Assembly: GCA_963763575.1 (NCBI GenBank)
Contig: CAVXPD010000004.1
Location: 744,001-808,000 of the forward strand
Length of the DNA: 64,000 nucleotides
Reading direction: 5' to 3'
From: Bog-473 sp963763575
GTDB lineage: Bacteria; Actinomycetota; Acidimicrobiia; Acidimicrobiales; RAAP-2
Shown here piece after piece: positions 26,222 to 33,717 of this stretch (position 1 is the stretch's first letter; each line of letters begins with the position of its first letter). The notes under the pieces were generated by a model that saw nothing but the letters and a program-made list of their open reading frames with translations, was not told the DNA's origin and did no database searches. The position numbers and the translations under genes were made by a program.

Positions 26222-27426
26222 GCGCACTCCGCGGCAAGAGGTTGGTCCATGTCACCACGGTCGACATGAGCCTGGTTCTGCTCCTCGGTCAACAGCTCAG
26301 GGCGTTCGCCGACGTGGGGATGGAGGTCATCGGCGTCTCCGCCCCCGGTCCCTACGTGGCGCAACTCGAATCCTGGGGCATCCGGCACGTGCCGCTGCAA
26401 CACGCCACTCGCTCGGCTGCACCCGGTCAGGACGTCCTGGCCTTCATCGAGCTGCGACGGCTCTTACGGCGCCTCCGACCTGACATCGTGCACACCCACA
26501 ACCCGAAGCCGGGTCTGTACGGCAGGCTCGCCGCTCGGACCACCGGGGTCGCCGGGGTGGTCAACACGGTACACGGGCTCTACGCCACCCCGGAGGACCG
26601 CGCGATCACACGTTGGGTCGTGTACTCGCTCGAACGGTTGGCGTCTTTCTGCTCCGGAGCCGAGCTGATCCAGAACGCGGAAGACTTCGCGCTGCTCGAG
26701 CGCCTCGGCGTACCCAAGGAGAAGCTCGTCTTGCTGGGAAATGGCATCGACCTCGAACGGTTTCGTCCGGCCGCGACAGCGAAGCAACGCCAACGCGCGC
26801 GCGCGGACCTTGGTGTAGGCGGTGACGTCGTGGTTGTCGGCACGGTGGCGCGCCTCGTCTGGCAGAAGGGGTTCCGGGAGTTGTTTGCAGCGGCCGAGCT
26901 GCTTCGGGACCGGTGTGCAAACGTCCTCTTCGTGATCGTCGGGGGTGCGGACAGCGACAAGGCGGACGCGATCGGACGCGAGGAACGAGAGGACGCGAGC
27001 CTTCGGGGCCGGATCGAATTCGCGGGAAACAGAGAGAGGATGGACGAGGTGTACCACGCGTTCGACGTGTTCGTGCTGCCGTCACACCGCGAGGGCTTCC
27101 CACGTTCGGCCATGGAGGCGGCCGCCAGTGGGCTTCCCGTCATCGCCACGGACATTCGTGGGTGCCGTGAGGTCGTCTCGCCTGGAGTCTCCGGTCTGCT
27201 GGTGCCACTCGGGGATGCGCCGCGCCTCGCGGCTGCCATCGAAGATCTTGCGGAGGACGCGGAACTGCGCCACCGGATGGGAGCCGAAGGAAGGCGCAAG
27301 GCCGAGGCCGAATTTGACGACCGTGCGGTGGTCGCCAAGACCCTGCGCGCCTACGAGCGAGTTCTCGACACCGACAGGTCCTCCAGGAGGCGCCGCACAT
27401 CCTCGCCGGCGGCACGACCGTCGTAG
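26218..27426 (+). CDS. GT4 glycosyltransferase
   Basis: This 402-residue protein starts at TTG 26218 in a TTGA overlap. LVHVTTVDMSLVLLLGQQL and DIVHTHNPKPGLYGRLAA form the acceptor domain. VGTVARLVWQKGFRELFAA opens the donor domain, and SHREGFPRSAMEAAASGLPV carries the donor-binding E-x7-E motif. The N-terminal pattern resembles PglA- and EpsD-type enzymes that add the second sugar to an undecaprenyl-diphosphate-linked residue, which is inference. The last ~25 codons overlap the end of a convergent GT4 gene by 76 bp. Confidence 0.86.
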   Translation: MSALRGKRLVHVTTVDMSLVLLLGQQLRAFADVGMEVIGVSAPGPYVAQLESWGIRHVPLQHATRSAAPGQDVLAFIELRRLLRRLRPDIVHTHNPKPGLYGRLAARTTGVAGVVNTVHGLYATPEDRAITRWVVYSLERLASFCSGAELIQNAEDFALLERLGVPKEKLVLLGNGIDLERFRPAATAKQRQRARADLGVGGDVVVVGTVARLVWQKGFRELFAAAELLRDRCANVLFVIVGGADSDKADAIGREEREDASLRGRIEFAGNRERMDEVYHAFDVFVLPSHREGFPRSAMEAAASGLPVIATDIRGCREVVSPGVSGLLVPLGDAPRLAAAIEDLAEDAELRHRMGAEGRRKAEAEFDDRAVVAKTLRAYERVLDTDRSSRRRRTSSPAARPS

Positions 27427-28580
27427 CGACGGAAGTAGAGCCGCTCGGCCTCGTCGGCGATCCGGGTGCGCAGGGCGGCGTCTCCAACGAGGCGCACGGT
27501 CGCCGCTGCGAACGCTTCGGGATCGTCCGCGAGAAGCAGGTGTACGCCGTCTTCGACGTCGAGTCCTTCTGCGCCGAGCGTGGTCGACACCACCGGGACA
27601 CGGTGGGCGAATGACTCGAGGATCTTCACGCGGGTCCCACCGCCGTACCGAATCGGCACCGCGGCGACGGATGCCTTGGCCAGCTCCGTGTTCATCGACG
27701 GGACCTCCCCCACGACCGTCACGACGCCCGGCTCATCGAGCTTGAGCACGCTCGTCGCAGGGCGGCCGACCAGTCTGACTTCAAGCCCTGGGATCTGCAC
27801 GCGGATCTTGGGTGCGATGACCGTTGCCAACCAGTGGGCGGCGTCGATATTGGGCGGATATCCGAGACTTCCCTGGAGCAACACGACGGGCGGCCGCTCG
27901 GCAGAGGGATGGCCGGCCGGGTGTCCCGGCCGTGGATAGGTGTTGGGAACGACCGCCACGTTGCGAAAGGACGAACGGACGGCATCGAGCTCGCTCGGCA
28001 CGACGACCCGCTCAACCCGCGACGCCACGGAGAGCTGGAAGGAATGCCAATCGCGGCGATTCTTGCGAGCCTGGTACCACGCCAGCCGGGCGTGCAGCGA
28101 GGCCCAACCCCGCTCGGCACGGACGTGATCGACAAGGAGCTGCGAGCGCACCTCCGCCTTGACGTCCTCCAGGTCCATCAAGTCGACCACCGTCGGCCCG
28201 AGGCGTGGGCGTCCAGTCCATTCGTAGTTTGCGGGTGTGGAGAACCACACCACGTCATAGGGCCCCTGAGCCCACCGCGCGAGGGCCCTTCGGGGCGCCG
28301 GATCGGGTCGGGCCATCACCACTTCCAGAGGGATCCCGCGCCGGAACGCCCACTCCAGACGCCACCGGAGCTGAGACGACGACCGGGGAAACTGCACCCC
28401 GGTCGCACGGGCGACGGGAACGTCATCGGGCACGGAGACGGTCGATCGCGTCGTCTCGTGCAGGATGAACAGGTCGAGCTCGCTGACCCGGGCCATCGAC
28501 TCCACGACGTTGGCCAGACGGAGCAGTCCGCCACCGCGGGGCGGCCAAGGCACGTTGTGCGCGACGACGAGGGTTCTCAT
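27351..28580 (-). CDS. GT4-type glycosyltransferase
   Basis: The protein is 409 residues from ATG 28580 (MRTLVVAHNVPWPPRGGG...); a longer open frame to 28868 is not protein-like and would run into the neighbour. The C-terminal half has the donor domain VVLLQGSLGYPPNIDAAHWL, VAAVPIRYGGGTRVKILESF and PVVSTTLGAEGLDV, as in group-1 glycosyltransferases acting late in polysaccharide assembly. The catalytic E-x7-E region is variant, with the glutamate of KILESF. The 3' end overlaps the convergent gene by 76 bp. A 281-bp gap separates its start from the divergent GT4 gene at 28862. Confidence 0.82.
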   Translation of the reverse strand: MRTLVVAHNVPWPPRGGGLLRLANVVESMARVSELDLFILHETTRSTVSVPDDVPVARATGVQFPRSSSQLRWRLEWAFRRGIPLEVVMARPDPAPRRALARWAQGPYDVVWFSTPANYEWTGRPRLGPTVVDLMDLEDVKAEVRSQLLVDHVRAERGWASLHARLAWYQARKNRRDWHSFQLSVASRVERVVVPSELDAVRSSFRNVAVVPNTYPRPGHPAGHPSAERPPVVLLQGSLGYPPNIDAAHWLATVIAPKIRVQIPGLEVRLVGRPATSVLKLDEPGVVTVVGEVPSMNTELAKASVAAVPIRYGGGTRVKILESFAHRVPVVSTTLGAEGLDVEDGVHLLLADDPEAFAAATVRLVGDAALRTRIADEAERLYFRRYDGRAAGEDVRRLLEDLSVSRTRS

Positions 28581-28861
28581 GAACGGGGGCGACGACGCAT
28601 ACCGGCGTGGCTGGCCGACCGGGCGTGGGCCAGCAGACGCAGACGCGAACTGCTGTCGGCGGGCCATGGGTATGGGAGAGCGACCATCGGCGTGTGCATA
28701 TTCAAGCGGGTGCACTGGCGTGAAGACCGCCCCACTGGCGCCGCTGCCTGCCCCCTGGGCCGGGCATGGTAGCGGAGCCGTCGTTCCTTCGGTCGCGGCA
28801 GGTTTCGGCTCGCTGCTACGGTGCGGTTGCTGCCGGCCTGGACCACGGAGGACGAACGGAC

Positions 28862-30046
28862 ATGACACCGCGGTTCGCCGAGGACGGTGGTGTGGTGCAC
28901 GTCATCCCGTCCCCACGCGGTCGCGGCGCGCAGCGCGCGGCTCGGATCCTGGTCGACCGGCTCAATCAGCTCGGGCCCCCGCGGCACCACCTGCTGGCGC
29001 TCTTCGACGGTCCACCGGAGGTGGAGACGGACTCTTCGCTGGCCCACACCTCGAGGCGGGGGCGGTCCGCCCAAGGTTTCGATCCTCGCCTGGCGCTGCA
29101 GTTGCGGAAGACCCTTCGCCGGATGCACCCGGCGGCCGTCGTGGCACACGGCGGGGATGCCATGAAATATGCGGTCCCCGCGGTGATCGGCTCCGGGACG
29201 CCGTTGGTCTACTGCGTGATCGGGACCTATGCGGGGCCGGCGGCAAATCCCCGCGTCTGGATGTGGAAGCGGATGATCGCGGTGGCCAGTCTGGCCGTGG
29301 CGGTCGGCCACGAGGTGGCTGAGGAGTGCACGGAGCGCTTCGGGGCGCGTCCCGAACGCGTCGTGGAGATTCCCAACGGGCGAGATCCGACGCTCTACCA
29401 CCCCCGTCACGAGCCGATGGCGGGCCCACCCACCCTCATCTTCGTGGCGGCGCTCACGTCCCAGAAGCGGCCGGATCGCTTCGTCGAGGTCGTACACCAC
29501 TTGCGAGCCAGTGATCGGCCCTTCCGGGCGGTCATGGCGGGAGACGGGCCCCTCGCCGCCACCCTGGCTCCCGATGCCGAGGCCGAGGCCGTCGAGGTCC
29601 TGGGCGCCCGCTCCGATGTCCCCGAGTTGCTTCGTGGGGCAGACGTGTTCCTCTTCACGAGCCTTCCCGCCGGTGAGGGCATGCCCGGCGTCCTGATCGA
29701 GGCGGGCCTTAGCAGCCTCGCCAGTGTCTCGACCCGGGTGCCCGGTGCCGCGGAAGTCATCGTCGACGGTGTGACGGGCCTCCTGGTCGACGACTCCACG
29801 CCGGCGATGGTGGAGGCCGTCGGCCGCTTGCTCGATGACGGGGACGAGCGGTCGGCGCTGGGGGCCGCCGCCCGGACGCGGTGTGCCTCGGAATTCAGCC
29901 TCGATCTCATGGCCCGACGGTGGCAGGCCGCCATGGAACCGTTCCTGCTTCAGGAGCCGGCCGCTCGCCCTGCGGGGACGCTGCCGCGGGCCTCCGCCGC
30001 CCTGAGACGAGCCGCGCGCTCGCGTCGTCGTAGCTCCCAGACGTAG
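28862..30046 (+). CDS. GT4 glycosyltransferase
   Basis: The protein is 394 residues from ATG 28862, chosen because GGAGG lies about 10 nt upstream. It begins VVHVIPSPRGRGAQRAARIL, a variant of the glycine-rich acceptor loop. The donor domain starts at LIFVAALTSQKRPDRFVEV, and TSLPAGEGMPGVLIEAGLS holds the donor-binding glutamates. An arginine/alanine-rich tail of ~35 residues is dispensable-looking, and its coding DNA overlaps the end of the convergent membrane-protein gene by 97 bp. It is likely the fourth GT4 enzyme of the assembly line. Confidence 0.84.
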   Translation: MTPRFAEDGGVVHVIPSPRGRGAQRAARILVDRLNQLGPPRHHLLALFDGPPEVETDSSLAHTSRRGRSAQGFDPRLALQLRKTLRRMHPAAVVAHGGDAMKYAVPAVIGSGTPLVYCVIGTYAGPAANPRVWMWKRMIAVASLAVAVGHEVAEECTERFGARPERVVEIPNGRDPTLYHPRHEPMAGPPTLIFVAALTSQKRPDRFVEVVHHLRASDRPFRAVMAGDGPLAATLAPDAEAEAVEVLGARSDVPELLRGADVFLFTSLPAGEGMPGVLIEAGLSSLASVSTRVPGAAEVIVDGVTGLLVDDSTPAMVEAVGRLLDDGDERSALGAAARTRCASEFSLDLMARRWQAAMEPFLLQEPAARPAGTLPRASAALRRAARSRRRSSQT

Positions 30047-31287
30047 CGTGGCGGTTGCCCGCGTGGGCCTCGTGGAATGCAGAGCAGGACGAGCAAGAAC
30101 GGCAGATTCAACGTCGCCTCTCGGGTGATGAGGCCGAGGTTGCCCAGCGCCGCGAACGCGTAGCAGAAGGCGGCCACGTAGACGGCGCACATGAGCAGGT
30201 AGGGCCGTGCGAAGCACGCCCGCGGAAAGATGCGGAGGTTGCGCAGCGACTTCAGCAGGACAATCAGCACGATCGTGTTCTCTGCGGCCTCGAACAGCTG
30301 ACCACCGCCGTGCGCGTTGAAGGGCAGGGGATCGAACAGGACGGTGTACACGTCCTTCGGGTACAGAAGCGGATTGGAGGAATAGCTGACTCCGCTGCTT
30401 CCGAATCCTGCTCCCGTTCCCGAGTTGTTCTTGGAGATCTGGTTCAGATTGACCGATCCGTGCAGTCCCGGCAGGAAATGCAACGTTACGAAGATCGCCA
30501 CTCCGGTCGCGATACCCATGAACACCATGGACGAGGTACGTCGACCGGCTTTGTACTTGCTGTTCGAGCCCATGGGCCGGAAGAGCATGGCGACCGTGAA
30601 TCCGCCTATCTCCAACAGCATCTCGTTTGGTCGGATAAAGGCCGCTCCGACTGCGGCCACGAGAATGAGGAGCCAGCAGCCGATCGTGGCCTGGGCCGCC
30701 AGGATCCGCGCACATCCGTAGGCGGCGATCCCGAGCAAGAAGGTCATCATGGCCTCCTTGCTGATGTCAGACGTCCAGAAGACCAAGGAAGGGAGAAAGA
30801 AGACCAGATATCCGTAGCGACGGTTCCCTTTACCACTGAAGGTCACGGTGAAGGCGCGGTAGAAGAAGATGATCCCGATAAAGGCGAGCCAACTCATGAC
30901 CAAGAAGCCGGCCGCTTGGTTGGCCCCGACAAGGGTGAACACGACGCCTGCGACGATGCTGACAGCTCCGTTCGACACGATCCCGCCAAGACCTGCCGGC
31001 GCGAGGGAGAAGTCGAAGTGCCGGAACCCCCCAGCGAGGATGGCGCCCTGCGAGTCGTAGCGGTTGTAGTCGGCCACTCCCCCATACAGGTGGTTGACCA
31101 CCCAAATCTGGAGCGGGGCGGACACCAGGTGCAGGATCAGGCAGACCGTCAACGCCCTGCGCAACCAGAGGTCTCCACCCTCCGACTCGGTCACTCGCCG
31201 CACGACGATCATCCCGAGTACGTAGAGGATGACAGCGACGATGATCGCCGTGAGCGGGTTTGATCCGACGAGGTGTCCGGTGGCCAT
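29950..31287 (-). CDS. O-antigen-polymerase-like polytopic membrane protein
   Basis: The 445-residue protein has about eleven hydrophobic spans, beginning with PLTAIIVAVILYVLGMIVV at residues ~10-28. It has a long extracytoplasmic loop in the second half (about residues 280-345) that is rich in Gly, Ser and Asn. This topology resembles Wzy polymerases, which have almost no sequence signature, so the call rests on topology and on the neighbouring Wzz-like gene. The C-terminal ~40 residues are basic and overlap the convergent GT4 gene by 97 bp. It is 25 bp downstream of the P-loop gene and likely co-transcribed with it. Confidence 0.65.
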   Translation of the reverse strand: MATGHLVGSNPLTAIIVAVILYVLGMIVVRRVTESEGGDLWLRRALTVCLILHLVSAPLQIWVVNHLYGGVADYNRYDSQGAILAGGFRHFDFSLAPAGLGGIVSNGAVSIVAGVVFTLVGANQAAGFLVMSWLAFIGIIFFYRAFTVTFSGKGNRRYGYLVFFLPSLVFWTSDISKEAMMTFLLGIAAYGCARILAAQATIGCWLLILVAAVGAAFIRPNEMLLEIGGFTVAMLFRPMGSNSKYKAGRRTSSMVFMGIATGVAIFVTLHFLPGLHGSVNLNQISKNNSGTGAGFGSSGVSYSSNPLLYPKDVYTVLFDPLPFNAHGGGQLFEAAENTIVLIVLLKSLRNLRIFPRACFARPYLLMCAVYVAAFCYAFAALGNLGLITREATLNLPFLLVLLCIPRGPRGQPPRYVWELRRRERAARLRAAEARGSVPAGRAAGS

Positions 31288-31312
31288 CAGGACCGCGTTT
31301 CAGCCAGGCCGG

Positions 31313-32113
31313 TCAGGCCTCCGGCGAATCCGGCCGGGCGGCGACGGCATCGGCCGAGTCGTGCTCCCCGGCCCCGTTCTCCGTTGCCCCGTTCTCATCT
31401 GGATGACCCTCAAGGACGTTCACGAGGGGTACCGGAGCGGTTTCGTCGAGAGGTTCGTCGGAGAACGAGTCCTCCTGTTCCTCGTCGTCCCAGAAGTCTG
31501 CGCTCTGATGCTCTCCGGTCAGAACAACTCCGACCACGGGAGCCGCCAATCTCGTGAGCGCCGATTTCGTCCGGCGCAGATCGTCCATCGTCGTGCTGTT
31601 CCGCACGCCCACGACCAGGATGGCGTCGGCCGAGGGCGTGAGTCCCTCGCCGTGGTGCACGGTGAGGTACGCGGGGACTTCGAGGATGACAACGTCGACA
31701 ACCTGTCCGAGCGCGGCAAGGACCTGAGGTACCCGGATCACGACCTGTGCCGGATGCTTGACGAAATCCCCCAGGTCCAGCCGCCTGACCCCTTCTACGC
31801 CTGTCTCAACCAGCAATGGTCCGACGTCGGCGGCGGTCACCTCGTCGGTCTGTAATCTGCCTCGCCGTTGTTCCACCGACGTGCCTGACCCCTGGGACGC
31901 AGGCCAGTTCATCCACCACAGGGGCGACGAGGGAGACTCCTCGTCGCCCTCGGCGGGAGTGGCGAAAGTGGCCGTGCTGGCCAGGGCCACAGTCTGACCG
32001 ACTTCGGCACAGACCGTGGCCAGGTTGAAGGCCACGTCCGCCAGGCTGGATTCCTGGCCCGGTGAGGTCACCATGACCACGCTTCGGGCCCCGGGCGGCA
32101 GCGGCCCGCTCAT
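31313..32113 (-). CDS. BY-kinase/ParA-fold protein with lost nucleotide-binding motifs
   Basis: This 266-residue protein aligns in layout with the cytoplasmic kinase partner of Wzz-type proteins. SVVMVTSPGQESSLADVAFN occupies the Walker A position, but the GEGKS core is GQESS with no lysine. VALASTATF replaces the Asp-bearing Walker A' strand, and VDVVILEVPAYL replaces Walker B with Glu for Asp. The tyrosine-rich autophosphorylation tail is absent; instead the last ~65 residues are acidic and disordered-looking. The gene overlaps the Wzz-like gene by 4 bp, the usual pairing for Gram-positive CapA/CapB systems. It is likely a non-catalytic regulator of chain length. Confidence 0.65.
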   Translation of the reverse strand: MSGPLPPGARSVVMVTSPGQESSLADVAFNLATVCAEVGQTVALASTATFATPAEGDEESPSSPLWWMNWPASQGSGTSVEQRRGRLQTDEVTAADVGPLLVETGVEGVRRLDLGDFVKHPAQVVIRVPQVLAALGQVVDVVILEVPAYLTVHHGEGLTPSADAILVVGVRNSTTMDDLRRTKSALTRLAAPVVGVVLTGEHQSADFWDDEEQEDSFSDEPLDETAPVPLVNVLEGHPDENGATENGAGEHDSADAVAARPDSPEA

Positions 32114-33120
32114 TTCGGTGGTCCCCTCGTGCCGGCCAGAGGCTCGAGCTCCGCGCTCTCGCCCTGGTAGAGCCGCTCGCTTTGGTCAGCGGGTGGGAGA
32201 GGAAGTGGTTGCCGGAAGACCGACAGCCAGAGCATGCGGTACCGCTCGGTGGCATCGCTCGTGTCGTCGGGAATCTCGGCGACGACGGGATAGCCGAAGG
32301 CCGTCTGAGCTCTCTTCGCCGTCTTGAGGCGTCGGTCCAACAGCCAAGCTCCGATTGCCGCGAGAGCTCCGAGAAGCAGCCCGATACCCAGTCCGGCCCC
32401 TATCCGCAGTTTGCGGTTGTTGACGGTCTTGCCTGTGGTCACCTTGGAGACGCCCGCCAGGGTCGGCGTTTGGATCATGTCGAAGCCGGTGGGCGGCGAC
32501 TGGGTGACGAGTTGGGCCAGCGATTGTTGCAATAGATTCACCTGGACCGCGAGCGCCTGCTCCGTGACTCCGGGTGGGAATGCCTTGACAGCCTCCTCAT
32601 ATGCGACGCGCGCCAGCGTCTGTTCGGTCTGTTTCTCCGCTCCGGTGAGCGCGTCGTTTCCCCGTATTGCCACTTCGAGTTCCAGGGCTTCGTCGAGCGC
32701 CGTGTTCAATGAGACGGCCTGTGCGGGGGTCGCCCCGACGGCCTTGGCATCGATCACCCCGTCCTGTCCGCTCGTGGGCGCGTCCGAATTGCCGCTGTTC
32801 TGGGTCGGTGGACCGATCAGGGTGATCTGGTTTCGTACGGCTGCGGGCGGTTCGTTGAGGCCGGACAGCTGGCTGGCGTAGCTCATGACCGCGTCCGTGC
32901 CGGCGAAATACATGATCTGGTCGGGCGTGATCGCTCCGCCCAGGAGGTTGCTGGTGCCCTGGGGTGCCGGAGGTGCGGAGCCGAAGCGGGATTGGGACAC
33001 GTAGTAGCTGCTCTCGTGGCCCTTGGGCAGCAACAGGGCCACTCCAAGGCCGACGAGCCCGAAGATGGCGATGAGCCACCAACCCCGAACCAAGGCGTCC
33101 CAGTAGTCACGCCGCTCCAT
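32110..33120 (-). CDS. Wzz-like chain-length determinant / capsular transport protein
   Basis: This 336-residue protein has an N-terminal membrane span at about residues 15-32 (WWLIAIFGLVGLGVALLLP), an extracytoplasmic domain of ~200 residues with helical repeats, and a second span near 235-255 (IGAGLGIGLLLGALAAIGAW) followed by a ~75-residue cytoplasmic tail. That is the polysaccharide co-polymerase topology of Wzz/CapA. It would set polymer length together with the Wzy-like protein and the overlapping P-loop partner. A PxxG-type proline motif before the second span is not obvious. It is divergent from the dehydratase gene at 33718. Confidence 0.8.
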   Translation of the reverse strand: MERRDYWDALVRGWWLIAIFGLVGLGVALLLPKGHESSYYVSQSRFGSAPPAPQGTSNLLGGAITPDQIMYFAGTDAVMSYASQLSGLNEPPAAVRNQITLIGPPTQNSGNSDAPTSGQDGVIDAKAVGATPAQAVSLNTALDEALELEVAIRGNDALTGAEKQTEQTLARVAYEEAVKAFPPGVTEQALAVQVNLLQQSLAQLVTQSPPTGFDMIQTPTLAGVSKVTTGKTVNNRKLRIGAGLGIGLLLGALAAIGAWLLDRRLKTAKRAQTAFGYPVVAEIPDDTSDATERYRMLWLSVFRQPLPLPPADQSERLYQGESAELEPLAGTRGPPK

Positions 33121-33717
33121 CAGTAGCGCTCCTCCATGAATTCCCCCCGAGGTCCCTGCGCACGACTCCCCGCCGTTCTGTGTGCCCGCCTGAGAAACGA
33201 GAACGTTAAGGCGTCAAAGCTACCAGGCCGCTGGCGGGGGGCGGCATCGCCTGGACCTGGGGAGACGACGCGGGCCTGGCCGTCCCCGTCCCGGTGATCT
33301 CCCATCGATGGTGCTACTTGGGTTCGTGCTGGAATAGGGCCGATCGGACGTAGTTGGCGCAACGTTTCCTCAACAAAATCAGGCGAGCCCACAACGAAAC
33401 GGGGACACGGCAAGCCGCCAAGCCGGAGGACGTGCTCACCTGGCGCTCTTCGGGTCCCGCTCCGGTCGCGCCCGGACATTCGCCCTCTCGCCCGTGCAGC
33501 GCCGATCTCTCCCGACTACATTCTCCTGACGGGAGAGTTCGAGCCCGAAAGCGATCCGGTACGGAAAGACGCCTGCTGAGGGAGCGGCACGAATCTCCGG
33601 GCGGTGGCATTCCAGGGGACCGGGGAGGGAAAGAGCTTCGGCACAGATGGGGGAACGGGGACACCTTTCGGTACGACGTCGCTCGTCGGCGTCGGTCCGA
33701 GCGTTGGTGGAGGTGCA
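33121..33717. other. 597-bp divergent intergenic region
   Basis: This separates the wzz-like gene from the dehydratase gene, so it should hold promoters for both the polymerisation genes and the sugar-nucleotide operon. No credible coding sequence or known riboswitch was recognised. The last ~115 bp are an open upward extension of the dehydratase frame but are glycine/threonine-rich and precede a good ribosome-binding site. An 8-bp inverted repeat lies at 33507-33537. Confidence 0.45.
33507..33537. promoter_or_regulatory. inverted repeat in the divergent promoter region
   Basis: CTCTCCCG (33507-33514) and CGGGAGAG (33530-33537) are perfect complements around 15 nt. It lies 180 bp upstream of the dehydratase start. 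It could be an operator for a dimeric regulator or a leader hairpin; nothing distinguishes these. Confidence 0.3.
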
